Source: Bacteroidales bacterium (lineage in GTDB: Bacteria > Bacteroidota > Bacteroidia > Bacteroidales > UBA932). Taken from it: a stretch of 64,000 nt of DNA. The notes under the pieces are model-generated. The model searched no databases and was not told the origin of the DNA. It saw only the letters and a list, made by a program, of their open reading frames with translations. The position numbers and the translations under genes were made by a program. The first letter of the stretch is position 1; each line of letters begins with the position of its first letter. The DNA is taken from contig JAFVCK010000059.1 in assembly GCA_017479265.1 (NCBI GenBank), positions 46,736 through 110,735 of the forward strand. Reading direction: 5' to 3'. This document shows, piece by piece, positions 53,296-62,883 of the stretch.

Positions 53296-54276
53296 GGCAA
53301 GGCTGTCCGTCAGGTGGATATAGGCTATGGTCTCCTTGCCCTTGAAGGGTCCCAGGCGGAGGACTGTGTCGGAAGATGAAAGGGAATCGGGACGCATATA
53401 CGGAATTACTGCCTCCAGATCGGCCCAGGAAGAGCAGGGCTTACCGATGGACTGGGCAAACCTTATGCAATCCAGCACACGGCCTTCTCCGGCATTGTAG
53501 GCCGCAAGGGTGAAGCGGGCCAGTTCAGCACCGGAGGCATAGGGGGCGAACATATTCTGCAAACGCCTCAGGTAATTCACTCCGGCGGCTATGTTTTCCT
53601 CGGGGTCCAGGGCATCCTGCACGCCGTAACGCTTCGCCGTGGCGGGCATCATCTGCATGAGCCCGGCGGCTCCCCTTCTCGAATGTACTTCTATGTGAAA
53701 CCTCGATTCCTGCCATAGCAGAGCCTCCAGCAGGTGCCAGTCCCAGCCAAGGGAAGAGGCATAGGCCATGACAAGGTCGTCGTATGGCCCGGCAAAGGGA
53801 TACTGCCGGCCGGAAGCAGCCCTCCTGAAAGGCTCGTAGGAAGGCGAGAATTTTGCCACAAGTTCCTTGTAATCAGCCGTATAGGAGTATATCTTCAGCC
53901 AGCGGTTCACTACCCTCAGCATTTCCTCGTCCCGCACCACCCACACGGTGCTGTCGGCAAGCACATGGGAGACAAGGCCGGGGAGGGAGTCGCTGTAGGG
54001 GCGCACCACTATGGCCGCTTCTTCCGCTGACGAGAGCGAATCGGCGAGGGAAATGTCGGCCGTCCTGTGCTGGGTGGAAGCGAATTCCCTGAGCATCTGG
54101 TAGTTATATCCGACGGGATAGGAAAAGGAGCGGGGATTGTAGCATTCCAGGTCAATCAGGCAGCGAAGATGGTCCCCTCCCATGTAGCGTATGTCTCCGT
54201 CCTTGAACGTAGAAACGGCCGGCAGCACGAAAAGCACCGCCACCGCAATCATAGCCTTGAACCATCCGGAATGCAT
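53269..54276 (-). CDS. MltF-like lytic transglycosylase
   Basis: A 335-residue exported protein. The SLT domain (about 180-300) has WHLLEALLWQESRFHIEV with the catalytic Glu, RRGAAGLMQMMPATAKRYGV, and YNAGEGRVLDCI. The N-terminal half (about 35-170) resembles the solute-binding-like domain of MltF. It cleaves the MurNAc-GlcNAc bond of peptidoglycan with anhydro ring formation. The start (MHSGWFKAMIAVAVLFVLPAVS) is a signal peptide or anchor without a lipobox Cys, unlike classical Mlt lipoproteins. Two bases downstream of the porin gene. Confidence 0.88.
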   Translation of the reverse strand: MHSGWFKAMIAVAVLFVLPAVSTFKDGDIRYMGGDHLRCLIDLECYNPRSFSYPVGYNYQMLREFASTQHRTADISLADSLSSAEEAAIVVRPYSDSLPGLVSHVLADSTVWVVRDEEMLRVVNRWLKIYSYTADYKELVAKFSPSYEPFRRAASGRQYPFAGPYDDLVMAYASSLGWDWHLLEALLWQESRFHIEVHSRRGAAGLMQMMPATAKRYGVQDALDPEENIAAGVNYLRRLQNMFAPYASGAELARFTLAAYNAGEGRVLDCIRFAQSIGKPCSSWADLEAVIPYMRPDSLSSSDTVLRLGPFKGKETIAYIHLTDSLASAFRTIRP

Positions 54277-54278
54277 CT

Positions 54279-57017
54279 TTACCTCCTAAGAGAGCCCATA
54301 CCTCCGCCTCGGCCTGCACCGCCGCCTCCACCGAGGCCGGAGCCTGCGCGTCCGCTGACGCTGGAGTTCTTGTGAGGCTGGATATAGAAGGGCCAGTAGA
54401 TTCCCACCTTGACAGCCCTCTGAGGCATTATGTATCCGTCTGCGCTGAAATAGTCGGCCGAAGTCATGGGCCAGCCCATGCCGGCGTTGAGCAGCTTGAC
54501 GAATATGCAGGCCCTCTTCCACTGCACGTTGACGAACACGTCGAACACCAGGCCGTTGCTGTATTTCTCGTCGCTCTGGTTGTGGAACACGCCGAGTTCG
54601 GGGTCGTAGCCGGGAGCGTACCAGGGCACGGTGTAAAGCCCGTTCACGCCAATCTGCATGTTCATTACCTTCGCTATTGTGAACTGTATGAACCACTTGA
54701 GGTTAAGGGCCGCCGGAGGCAGCGGCAGGACCTGCTGGTTGGTGGAGAACTGTCCGAGTATTCGGTTGTCCAGATGCACTATTCCGAAACGGAATTCCTT
54801 GCGTATGGAAGCCTTGAAAACGTTGACCACCGAGGGGTGCTGGAAAGGCATGGCATCGTCCCCGAAGAATATGTTGTTTCCGAGCAGGGCATAACCGGCC
54901 TCCACGTCGAGGTTCCACCGGGGAATGTCAAGCTTGCCTTCCACCCTCGTCACCGAAATCTTGCCGAAATCGTTGTTCCACTTGAGGTGGTTGGAGTAGA
55001 AATTCCGGACAAAGTAGTCAGGCTCGTCGAGGGTGGTCTCGAAATGGGCCGAAAGGGTCACGGGACTCTTCCTGTAACGGCGGAAAGGATAGAAACTATA
55101 GGATGCGTCCGCCTTTATGCCGAAGTCGTTGATTTCCTGGCCGAGGAAGGTATAATATCCGCTGGCATCCCATAGGAAACGCCCCAGCTGGCCTCCTGCT
55201 CCGGCATAGAGATAGAGCGAATTCCACACGGTGTTCTTTTTCTTTGACAGGTAGCTCTCGGGGGAGAACATGTAGAAATTCAGAAGCCTGTCCCCTATTC
55301 CGACATTGAGGCGCGATACCACGGCGTCGGCGCTCCAGGGCTGGAGCTTCAGGAAAATCTTGTTCTCCAGCTTCATCACCCTCAGAGAGTCCATGGACAT
55401 GGAGGGGTTGATGTAGTACTTGTCGTTCCAGAACTCGTTGAATCTCAGGAGCTCGGCAGAGGAAGTCGGAGTTGCGTCCGTATATGTCTTGCTATAGACG
55501 GAGAATTCGCTGTTGTGCCCTATGAAGGCCGTAGTGACATCGGTGTCGAGGGTGTCCGCAAGGGCCTTGGCCTCCTCGCGCTTTTTCTCCCTTCCGGCGA
55601 GGTATTCCTCCATCTTCACGATGGACAGGCTGTCGCCCGTGGCCATCACGCTGTCCCTGTAGACCTTGTCCGCGCGTTTTTCCCTGAAATAGTCGAACTG
55701 CTTGAGGAAGGTGAACGGTATCCTCAGGGTCTGGTCCAGGAAGAAGGTGTTCTTGCGCACCGTATTGGCCGCCTTGCTGAGATTGACCGCTATTTCCCTG
55801 GAACCCACGGTAGTATCCCTTATCCAGAAGGTGTCGTAAACACCTCCGTTTTCGCTCTTTACCACCTTGTTGTGTATATATCCTGCGCTGGCGGCATATT
55901 TCTCGCCCAGCCAGTTGGCCGCGGCCACGGCAGTGCGGTTGTCCGTATCCTCGCGTATCAGCAGGCCGTTGCCGCCGAAGCGGTCATATTCGAGCATGAT
56001 GTTGAGCTGCGGGAGAATGTTCTGGGTGGTCATTATGTGAACGTTGCCCTCCTCTTCCTGCGTGTTGGCGAAGAGGGTGCCCCAGTAGGCCAGTTCGGTG
56101 TAGGGAGTCTTGGTGTTGTACTTTGGCAGGGTGGAAGGCGAATATGTCCAGCCCTCGTAAGGGGCGAAGAAAGACACCCCTTCGACACTCTGGCGCTTGA
56201 ACCAGTCGAAATGCTGCACCGGCGAGCCCGAGATGCCCAGGTAGCTGGACATCACATCCCTGCGCATGAAAGGATAGTCGTTGAACCAATAGTTGTAATT
56301 GGTATCTATGTCACTGTATTTCAGCTCATTGAAGAGAGGTTCCGTGTTCCATCTGAATATGCGCTTGTAGAACATGGAATCCGGGACTGCGTAGGTGGAC
56401 AGGATACGCGGCGTGTTCTCCCTGATGCTGTCCCTTATGGCCTGGAGGCTGTCCTTCACCCTGTAGATGCTGTCGGCCCTGCGGACCTCGCGCTTCATTT
56501 TCTGCTCGTAGTCATAGCGCTTGCGCTCATCCTTGCTGAGGGAATTGTACCACTCCTCGAAGCGTTTCTTGGCCAGGATGGCGGAGTCTGCGAAGTAGAT
56601 GGAATCCAGCTTGGGCCAGTCCAGGGAATCGCCTGCGGCACGAAGCGAATCCCTCACCTGCACATGGGTCAGGGAGTCCACCAGGGCCACGTAGTACTTG
56701 TAGCGGAAGGGGTCCGTGTCCTTGAGGGAATCGGGCGGGAAAATGGTGTCGCGGGCAGTCAGCACGGGAAGGGTGTCCTCCAATGCCAGGCTGTCCTCGA
56801 CCCCCTCCAGGGAATCCGCCTCGGCCTTGAAGCCCTCCGCACGGAACTTGGTGAAGACTTTCTCGTTGGTGTATATGACAGTGTCGGCCTGCGGATGGAA
56901 AGCGGAAAGCGATTCAAGGACATCGCCGTTCCTGGCGATATCCATACCAAAAGTCTGGACAGCGGCAACAGCCACTGCCAGAACCGGGAACCAAACCCTT
57001 TCTATCTTTCCCCGCAT
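54279..57017 (-). CDS. Putative outer membrane porin (Porin_10 family)
   Basis: A 912-residue protein with an N-terminal signal (MRGKIERVWFPVLAVAVAA), a long charged, Asp/Ser/Arg-rich periplasmic stretch (about 35-215, many DSL repeats, coiled-coil tendency) and a beta-barrel region (about 225-885). The block YNTKTPYTELAYWGTLFANTQ followed by TQNILPQLN is characteristic of Bacteroidetes Porin_10 proteins. The C-terminus is an unusual Gly/Arg-rich tail (about 20 residues) in place of the usual terminal aromatic strand. Length exceeds typical members, mainly through the N-terminal extension. Confidence 0.82.
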   Translation of the reverse strand: MRGKIERVWFPVLAVAVAAVQTFGMDIARNGDVLESLSAFHPQADTVIYTNEKVFTKFRAEGFKAEADSLEGVEDSLALEDTLPVLTARDTIFPPDSLKDTDPFRYKYYVALVDSLTHVQVRDSLRAAGDSLDWPKLDSIYFADSAILAKKRFEEWYNSLSKDERKRYDYEQKMKREVRRADSIYRVKDSLQAIRDSIRENTPRILSTYAVPDSMFYKRIFRWNTEPLFNELKYSDIDTNYNYWFNDYPFMRRDVMSSYLGISGSPVQHFDWFKRQSVEGVSFFAPYEGWTYSPSTLPKYNTKTPYTELAYWGTLFANTQEEEGNVHIMTTQNILPQLNIMLEYDRFGGNGLLIREDTDNRTAVAAANWLGEKYAASAGYIHNKVVKSENGGVYDTFWIRDTTVGSREIAVNLSKAANTVRKNTFFLDQTLRIPFTFLKQFDYFREKRADKVYRDSVMATGDSLSIVKMEEYLAGREKKREEAKALADTLDTDVTTAFIGHNSEFSVYSKTYTDATPTSSAELLRFNEFWNDKYYINPSMSMDSLRVMKLENKIFLKLQPWSADAVVSRLNVGIGDRLLNFYMFSPESYLSKKKNTVWNSLYLYAGAGGQLGRFLWDASGYYTFLGQEINDFGIKADASYSFYPFRRYRKSPVTLSAHFETTLDEPDYFVRNFYSNHLKWNNDFGKISVTRVEGKLDIPRWNLDVEAGYALLGNNIFFGDDAMPFQHPSVVNVFKASIRKEFRFGIVHLDNRILGQFSTNQQVLPLPPAALNLKWFIQFTIAKVMNMQIGVNGLYTVPWYAPGYDPELGVFHNQSDEKYSNGLVFDVFVNVQWKRACIFVKLLNAGMGWPMTSADYFSADGYIMPQRAVKVGIYWPFYIQPHKNSSVSGRAGSGLGGGGGAGRGGGMGSLRR

Positions 57018-57039
57018 CTGTCCTTCGCCCCGGGGAAGC

Positions 57040-57384
57040 CTACTTGAGGATTACCTTCGCACCTACTTCCTCGAGTTCGGCCTTCATCTTTGCGGCCTTC
57101 TCTGCATCGAGGGACTCGGTAAGGACGACGGGAGACTTCTCAGCGGAATCCACGAGGTCCTTTGCAGCACGCAGGTCGAGGTCCAGATAAGTACGGACTA
57201 TCTTGATGACCTTCACCTTGTTGGGACCGACGGTCTTGAGCGTTACGCTGACCGTTTCACCGTCCTGTGCAAATACGGTTTCATTGCCGCCGGCATAGTA
57301 AGAGGCGGCGTTTGCGCTGTGGAAAGCGAGTCCGAGCATAAGGCTTGCCAGGACTGCGATAGCATATTTAACTGCGCTTTTCAT
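57040..57384 (-). CDS. Exported protein consisting of a ribosomal L7/L12 C-terminal-like domain
   Basis: A 114-residue protein. ATG 57384 yields a clear signal peptide (MKSAVKYAIAVLASLMLGLA, cleavage near HSANA-A). The mature part (about 48-114) follows the L7/L12 C-terminal domain closely: VGPNKVKVIKIVR, LRAAKDLVDSAEKSP and ELEEVGAKV correspond to the NKVxVIKxVR, LKEAKDLV and LEExGAxV segments of L7/L12. The N-terminal dimerisation domain is absent. A ribosomal role is therefore unlikely; it would act in the periplasm or on the surface. It lies between pncB and the porin gene with short gaps. Confidence 0.82.
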   Translation of the reverse strand: MKSAVKYAIAVLASLMLGLAFHSANAASYYAGGNETVFAQDGETVSVTLKTVGPNKVKVIKIVRTYLDLDLRAAKDLVDSAEKSPVVLTESLDAEKAAKMKAELEEVGAKVILK

Positions 57385-57445
57385 GATGATATGTGTATTA
57401 AGTTGTCTTTCTTGTTGGCCAAACTGCAATTCCCTTGCCAAAGGC

Positions 57446-58921
57446 TCAGTCTATAGCAAAGGAGGATATTTCGTTGTTTATCCTCTCGAGTATTCCGAGC
57501 TTTACGGTACGCATTTCCTCGGAAATGTCAACCTTGAAATAATGGGGGTTTATAAGCCTTCGCTCGGAAGGGTCCAGGCGCGAGAGGGAATCCTTGAAGT
57601 ATTCCTTCTTTTCGGGCAGGCTGTACCTCTGCCATACATCCTCGCCGTCCCTTAGCATTGGCTGCTGGAGGGCCTTCCAGGTGTAGCCGCCCTCGGTGAA
57701 GGTCTTGTACTTGTAGCGGTCCTGCTCGTCGTAGATGGTGAAGCTCTCCCCTGCCTCTATTCGGCGGGAGGTCCCGTCTCCGCGAAGGCAGGTGACATCT
57801 GCCTTGAACTTGCCCTCCTTGAGTATCCTGTAGGTAATCTGGAAGCCGGGATTGATGAGCTTTATGGTGTCCTCGGAGCGCTTCAGCACGGGCTCGTCAC
57901 CAATCTGGACCAGTTTATATACGTTGCCAAAGCAGGGGGCCGCCTTGCTGGTGGCGATTGCATCGCCCACGCCGTAGGAATCTATCTTCGCGCCCTGGCG
58001 CTCCAGGTCCGTAATCAGATATTCGTCCAAAGAATTGGTAGCGAATATCTTGCAGTTCTTCATGCCATGGGCGTCGAGTATGTCGCGGACCTTCACGGAG
58101 AGGTAGGCAAGGTCGCCGCTGTCCAGGCGTATGCCGTATCCGTAGGGATAGCTGTCGTCTATGCCGCACTCGCGGAAGGCGCGTATCGCGTTGAGCACTC
58201 CGCACTTGAGGGTGTCGTAGGTGTCGATTAGAAGTATGAGGTTCTCCCCCCTGTGGGTGGCGATATAGTCGCAGAAGGCCTTGTGCTCGCCCTCGACGGA
58301 ACTGCCGTAGGAGGTCACGAAACTATGGGCCATGGTGCCCGTGGAAGGGACTCCGTTCATCACGCCTGTGAGAATGTTGGATGAACTGGCGCATCCGGCT
58401 ATCTGGGCGGCTTTCGCCCCATAGACCGCCGCCCAGGGACCGTGGGCCCTGCGGGAGCCGAATTCGCTGACGGGACGGTCGGTAGCCCTGCACACGCGGG
58501 AAGCCTTGGTGGCTACGGCCATCTGGTGGTTCATTATGCAGAGCATGGGGGTCTCCAGCACCTGCGCTTCGACAAGAGGGCCTTCGACAATTACCACGGG
58601 CTGGTTGGGAAAGGCTATTTCGCCCTCTCTCATAGCATATATGCTGCCGGTGAACTTCATGGTGGAGAGGTACTTGCGGAATGGAGCATAGTCTTCGCCG
58701 GGAATGAAGCGCTCGAAGAATCCTTCGGGAGCCTTGCCCAGGTTCCTGACCATTTCCAGCACCTCGTCGGTACCGCTGACCACGGCCCAGTTGTTGTTTT
58801 CGGGGGCCTTGCGGTAGAAGAGGTTGAATATGGCTTTCTGCGAGGTCCTGCCGGTCTCGAAGAAGGATTTGCCCATCGTATATTGGTACTTGTCGGAGCA
58901 GTATGCGTTATTGAGTTCCAT
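57446..58921 (-). CDS. pncB: Nicotinate phosphoribosyltransferase
   Basis: A 491-residue enzyme converting nicotinate and PRPP to nicotinate mononucleotide in the Preiss-Handler NAD pathway. Family features are KYQYTMGKSFF at the N-terminus, the catalytic-His segment near STGTMAHSFV, SEFGSRRAHG, DTYDTLKCGV and IRLDSGDLAYLS. Length is as in the family. First of a possible pncB-L7/L12-like-porin-mltF transcript; a good promoter precedes it. Confidence 0.93.
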   Translation of the reverse strand: MELNNAYCSDKYQYTMGKSFFETGRTSQKAIFNLFYRKAPENNNWAVVSGTDEVLEMVRNLGKAPEGFFERFIPGEDYAPFRKYLSTMKFTGSIYAMREGEIAFPNQPVVIVEGPLVEAQVLETPMLCIMNHQMAVATKASRVCRATDRPVSEFGSRRAHGPWAAVYGAKAAQIAGCASSSNILTGVMNGVPSTGTMAHSFVTSYGSSVEGEHKAFCDYIATHRGENLILLIDTYDTLKCGVLNAIRAFRECGIDDSYPYGYGIRLDSGDLAYLSVKVRDILDAHGMKNCKIFATNSLDEYLITDLERQGAKIDSYGVGDAIATSKAAPCFGNVYKLVQIGDEPVLKRSEDTIKLINPGFQITYRILKEGKFKADVTCLRGDGTSRRIEAGESFTIYDEQDRYKYKTFTEGGYTWKALQQPMLRDGEDVWQRYSLPEKKEYFKDSLSRLDPSERRLINPHYFKVDISEEMRTVKLGILERINNEISSFAID

Positions 58922-58942
58922 CTGTGTCTATAAACAAACTTT

Positions 58943-58974
58943 CAAAGTTACTATAAAATATGCGGATTTGCAAA
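58943..58974 (-). promoter_or_regulatory. Promoter of pncB
   Basis: On the minus strand TTTG (58974-58971), 20 nt, TAACTTTG (58950-58943): consensus match, 21 nt before the start codon. The -33 box touches the stop of the preceding permease gene. Confidence 0.75.
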
Positions 58975-58978
58975 ATTG

Positions 58979-60157
58979 CTATTGTGCCCGGACTGTCTTG
59001 GAAGGGTCTATGCGGGCTATGAAGAGGCATGGAATCAGCAGCAACAGCATGATTACGACCCAGGAAACGGCATCAGCCGCCAGCACGCTTGCGATATCTA
59101 TCTTGACCGGCACGAAGGAGAGCATGTAGTTCTCGGGGTCGAGCCTGAGGACATGGGTGCTGTCCTGGACAAGGCAGAGCAGAATGGCAAGGACATTGCC
59201 TATGGCCATGCCCTTGAGCACCTGGCGGGAGGATACCCTGAGGAATACCGAGGAGAGCGACCTGTCAGTCATGCCGAGGGACTTGAGAATGCCTATCTTG
59301 GAGGTACTGCGGAACAGCAGTATCAACAGGCCGGAAATCATGTTGAAGCCGGCCACTATAGTCATGAGTACCAGGAGGATAAGCACATTGGTGTCCACTA
59401 TGTCCAGCCAGGCCCATATCCTGTCGTAGCGCCTTCGCGAGGAAGTGACCACGGGCAGGACATCGTCGCCCTCGGCGAACGCTCCGGCAATGGTGCCTAT
59501 CTCGCCCGCCTTGTCTTCGCTCATGTCCCTGACGGACGGGGTCAGCCTGACTTCCACGGAGGACACCTGGGAGCCGGTCCAGCCGAGCACCCTTCTCATG
59601 TCGTCCAGCCCGGCATATACCACCATGGCGCTTTCGCCCATGAGGACGGTCTTGCGAAGGTCGTCGCTGCGCCCACGGCCATAGACTTCGGCTACGGTGA
59701 AGTTCCTGACCTTCACCCTGTCTCCCGTAAAATATGCGGTGAGGCGGTCTCCCTGCTCCACCCCGAGTTTGTCGGACAGGGTGGCTGGAATGGCAATGCG
59801 CAGGCTGTCATAGCCTTCGACCCCCTTGAAGATGGCTCCGCATATATCGTCTCCGCTGCGGGCTATGCCTGCCGCCGCCACGACGGGGGTAAGGGAGCCC
59901 ACTCCGCGCACTCCCCTGACCATGTCCATGTAGGGGGCCTGCATGTCCAGGGGCTCGGGACTGGAGGAATAGCCCTGGCCCGGCATATCCAGGATTACGT
60001 CGCCTGTCAGGGACGATATCGCGTCCCGCAATTCCTCACGGTAGCCGGAGGATACCGCCACCGCAAGTATCATAACAAGATAGGAGACAGCGATGGATAT
60101 TTGCACCGCTGTCCCTCCGAAACGGATTTTCTTGCTTATGAATGAGGAAGTTACCAA
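58979..60157 (-). CDS. FtsX/LolE-like ABC transporter permease
   Basis: A 392-residue permease: one N-terminal membrane helix (about 18-38), a MacB-like periplasmic domain (about 45-240), and three C-terminal helices. FRSTSKIGILKSLGMTDRSL is the coupling-helix region of LolC/LolE-type proteins, which release lipoproteins from the inner membrane. No ATPase or substrate chaperone gene is adjacent, so the partner must be elsewhere. Its start overlaps the M13 peptidase stop by 7 nt. A LolE role would fit the lipoprotein-rich window but is inferred. Confidence 0.85.
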   Translation of the reverse strand: MVTSSFISKKIRFGGTAVQISIAVSYLVMILAVAVSSGYREELRDAISSLTGDVILDMPGQGYSSSPEPLDMQAPYMDMVRGVRGVGSLTPVVAAAGIARSGDDICGAIFKGVEGYDSLRIAIPATLSDKLGVEQGDRLTAYFTGDRVKVRNFTVAEVYGRGRSDDLRKTVLMGESAMVVYAGLDDMRRVLGWTGSQVSSVEVRLTPSVRDMSEDKAGEIGTIAGAFAEGDDVLPVVTSSRRRYDRIWAWLDIVDTNVLILLVLMTIVAGFNMISGLLILLFRSTSKIGILKSLGMTDRSLSSVFLRVSSRQVLKGMAIGNVLAILLCLVQDSTHVLRLDPENYMLSFVPVKIDIASVLAADAVSWVVIMLLLLIPCLFIARIDPSKTVRAQ

Positions 60158-62160
60158 ATATGGACCCTTTCCTCTTCAGGACGGTACATGGGCTCGTCTG
60201 CGCCTATGCCCCAGTCCTCGAAGAACTTGGCGAAATTGCGCACCGAGACGTTGACCCTGTTCTCTGCCAGGGAGTGTTCGTCCAGTTTGGTAAGACGGGC
60301 CTTTTCCTCATCGGTAGAGTTCTGGGCCCAGATTGCACCATAAGACAGCCAGAAGCGCTGACCGGGGGTAAAGCCGTCGATTTCGCCCTGGGGATGCTCC
60401 TTCAGGGCATTCTCCATTGCGGTGTAGGCTATGCTGATTCCGCCGTGGTCGCCTATGTTTTCGCCGAGGGTGAGATGGCCGTTGGCGTGGACTCCGGGCA
60501 GAATTTCAATCTCATCGAACTGCGCTGCAAGTACTTCGGCCTTGGCCCTGAACTTCTCGTCGTCTTCCTTGGTCCACCAGTTCTGCATGTTGCCCTTGGC
60601 ATCGAAGAGGCGGCCCTGGTCGTCAAAGCCGTGGGACATTTCGTGACCGATTACGACTCCGATTCCGCCGTAGTTCACAGGATCGTCCGCATCGGGATTG
60701 AAGAAAGGAGGCTGAAGTATGGCGGCGGGGAAGCAAATCTCGTTGGTGGTGGGATTGTAATATGCGTTCACCGTCTGGGGGGTCATGCCCCATTCGGTCT
60801 TGTCCGTGGGCTTTCCGAGCTTGGACATATTGTCGGCTACATACCAGCGGCTTGCAGCCTGGAGGTTGTCGAAATAGCTGTTTTCGGGGCTGATTTCAAG
60901 GCTGCTGTAGTCCTTCCATTTGTCGGGATAGCCTATCTTCACGGTGAAATTATCCAGTTTCTCATGAGCCTTGACCTTGGTGCTGTCGCCCATCCAGTCG
61001 AGGGTCTCGATGTGCTGGCCGAGGGCAGTGCGCAGATTCTCCACCAGTGTGACCATCTTGCGCTTGGAAGACTCGGGGAAGTACTTTTCGACATACATCT
61101 TGCCCACAGCCTCTCCAAGAATGGTGTTGGGCACCTGCATGGCCCTCTTCCAGCGGGGCTTTTGCTCCTGTATGCCCGACATCTGCTTGGAATAGAAGTC
61201 GAAGTGGGCATCGTAGAATTCGTCGCTGAGGGCTCCGCAGCCTTCGGAGACGACATGCGCTGCCACATAGTCCTTCAGGACATCGAGGCTCGTGCCTTCA
61301 ATATATGCGGACAGGGCTTCGAAGAAGGAAGGTTCGCAGAGTATGACCTTCTCCTGGGCGGGAATGCCCCTTTCCTCGAAGTATGCATCCAGATGCAGTC
61401 CGGGATAGGCGCTTATGAGTTCCGCGCTGCTGAAGGGGTTGTAGAGCTGGGTGTAATCCCTCTCCCTTACGCTGTCCCAAGAGTTTTCGGCGAGAACGTC
61501 CTCAACCGCCAGGGCATTGTCCGCAACCTGCGAGGGATTCTCTAAACCGGCAAGGCCGGAAATCCTGTCGAGGTACTTGCGGTAGCCTTCCTTGAGGGCG
61601 GCATTGGCAGCATCCACATAGTAGTCCCGGTCGCCTATTCCAAGGCCTCCCTGGCCGATATAAAGAATCTGGTTCTCACTGTCTGCGAGGTCGGACATCA
61701 CATAAGCGCCGAAGAAGGAGCCTATACTCTCGTTGTGGAGGCGGGCCACCATACGCACGAAGCCTTCCTTGTCGGAGGGGGCGTACACCATGTCGAGATA
61801 CTTCTTCAGAGGAGCTGCACCTTCGGCATTAAGTTTCACTGAATCAAGACCTTGCGTATAGAGAAGGACTATCTTTCCGTCAGTCGAGCCGGGCCTTGTC
61901 TTCATGTTGGTCATCTGGGCGAAAAGATCGTTGAGCCTCTCAACATTGTTTTCCCGCAACTGGTCGAAGCTGCCGAAGCGGGCATATTCCGCTCCGAGGG
62001 GGTGGCTGTCCTGCCATCCTCCCGTAGAATAACGGTAGAAATCCTGACCCGGGGTAACCTGCGTGTCAAGGTTGGCCAGGTCAATTGCCGAAACCTTCTC
62101 TCCGCCCGAACATGCGGCGAGCATCATTGCCGATGTAAAAATCATAATTGCTTGTTTCAT
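60151..62160 (-). CDS. M13 family zinc metallopeptidase, lipoprotein
   Basis: A 669-residue neprilysin-like (PepO/PgPepO type) endopeptidase. ATG 62160 gives a lipoprotein signal (MKQAIMIFTSAMMLAAC). The catalytic core has NAYYNPTTNEICFPAAI, the zinc motif VIGHEMSHGFDDQGRL and GENIGDHGG with the third ligand; it ends with the M13-typical VHIW, close to the family's CxxW end. It degrades peptides in the periplasm or at the surface. The seven-base overlap with the FtsX-like gene suggests co-transcription. Confidence 0.92.
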   Translation of the reverse strand: MKQAIMIFTSAMMLAACSGGEKVSAIDLANLDTQVTPGQDFYRYSTGGWQDSHPLGAEYARFGSFDQLRENNVERLNDLFAQMTNMKTRPGSTDGKIVLLYTQGLDSVKLNAEGAAPLKKYLDMVYAPSDKEGFVRMVARLHNESIGSFFGAYVMSDLADSENQILYIGQGGLGIGDRDYYVDAANAALKEGYRKYLDRISGLAGLENPSQVADNALAVEDVLAENSWDSVRERDYTQLYNPFSSAELISAYPGLHLDAYFEERGIPAQEKVILCEPSFFEALSAYIEGTSLDVLKDYVAAHVVSEGCGALSDEFYDAHFDFYSKQMSGIQEQKPRWKRAMQVPNTILGEAVGKMYVEKYFPESSKRKMVTLVENLRTALGQHIETLDWMGDSTKVKAHEKLDNFTVKIGYPDKWKDYSSLEISPENSYFDNLQAASRWYVADNMSKLGKPTDKTEWGMTPQTVNAYYNPTTNEICFPAAILQPPFFNPDADDPVNYGGIGVVIGHEMSHGFDDQGRLFDAKGNMQNWWTKEDDEKFRAKAEVLAAQFDEIEILPGVHANGHLTLGENIGDHGGISIAYTAMENALKEHPQGEIDGFTPGQRFWLSYGAIWAQNSTDEEKARLTKLDEHSLAENRVNVSVRNFAKFFEDWGIGADEPMYRPEEERVHIW

Positions 62161-62268
62161 ATATTGTGTTATTGTTTTCCCAAACTGCGAAGTTACGAAT
62201 TTTTTCGCTGAAATCTTTGCATTTGTCAGAAATAGTTCCGACCTTGGACACATGTTGAATGATTCGTT

Positions 62269-62832
62269 ATGAAAAAGACCATACTTCTGCTGATATGTTC
62301 CTTCCTGATGGCGGCCGCCGGACTTACCGCCGGGGCTCAGGAATATGAAATACTGTCATTCACGGATACACTCGAAGTTCCTGATGTATCTGCAAGGTAT
62401 ATTTATGTCCGATACGTGGAATGGCTGGAGAATAATTACAAGGAATTCGGTCTGTCGTCCAGCCCCAAGATGCCTTCCGAAAGTGACGGGGCTTTCCGGT
62501 GTTCAAATTACGGTTCCATGCGTGCCGATTTCCGGTTCAGACTGATTCCAAGACACCCTCTCGTCAATTTCGACATATACATATTATGCGAGGATGGCAG
62601 TCTGCGGGTAGGCCTGACGAAAATCGTCTGGGTGTTCAATGCCGGAATAGGACCGCTCTGCGGCGAGAATGGCAAACTTTACTTTGACTTGTATTCCAGA
62701 CGCGACTATAAGTTCGGGATGAAGATCGTGAAGGCCGTCAGCGAATACTTTGACCGGATGTGCGAATCCATGGAGGAAGGCCTCGCCCGGCCGTCAAAGT
62801 TTGAACCCTCTTTTCTTAAGGAGTCCAAGTAA
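62269..62832 (+). CDS. Small secreted protein, DUF4468-like
   Basis: A 187-residue protein with a clear signal peptide (LLLICSFLMAAAGLTAGA). The mature part resembles the DUF4468-type fold seen in Bacteroidetes secreted proteins: an initial strand EVPDVSARYIYVRYVEWL, central strands (MRADFRFRL, VNFDIYILC) and a C-terminal helix. Function unknown. The stop is followed by a 52-bp repeat found again after the next gene, suggesting local duplication. Confidence 0.7.
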   Translation: MKKTILLLICSFLMAAAGLTAGAQEYEILSFTDTLEVPDVSARYIYVRYVEWLENNYKEFGLSSSPKMPSESDGAFRCSNYGSMRADFRFRLIPRHPLVNFDIYILCEDGSLRVGLTKIVWVFNAGIGPLCGENGKLYFDLYSRRDYKFGMKIVKAVSEYFDRMCESMEEGLARPSKFEPSFLKESK

Positions 62833-62881
62833 CCTTCAAGTCCTTTCTAGAATTGGAAAGAAAAACAACAAAGTTTCAGCA
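62830..62881 (+). repeat. 52-bp direct repeat, copy 1
   Basis: Begins with the stop codon of the preceding gene (TAACCTTCAAGTCC) and ends AAAGTTTCAGCA three bases before the next ATG. One mismatch to 63421-63472. Confidence 0.9.
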
Positions 62882-62883
62882 TT

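Noticed and set aside
57040-57384. Genuine ribosomal protein L7/L12 (rplL)
   Set aside because: It has a signal peptide, lacks the N-terminal dimerisation domain and is not near rplJ or rpoB.
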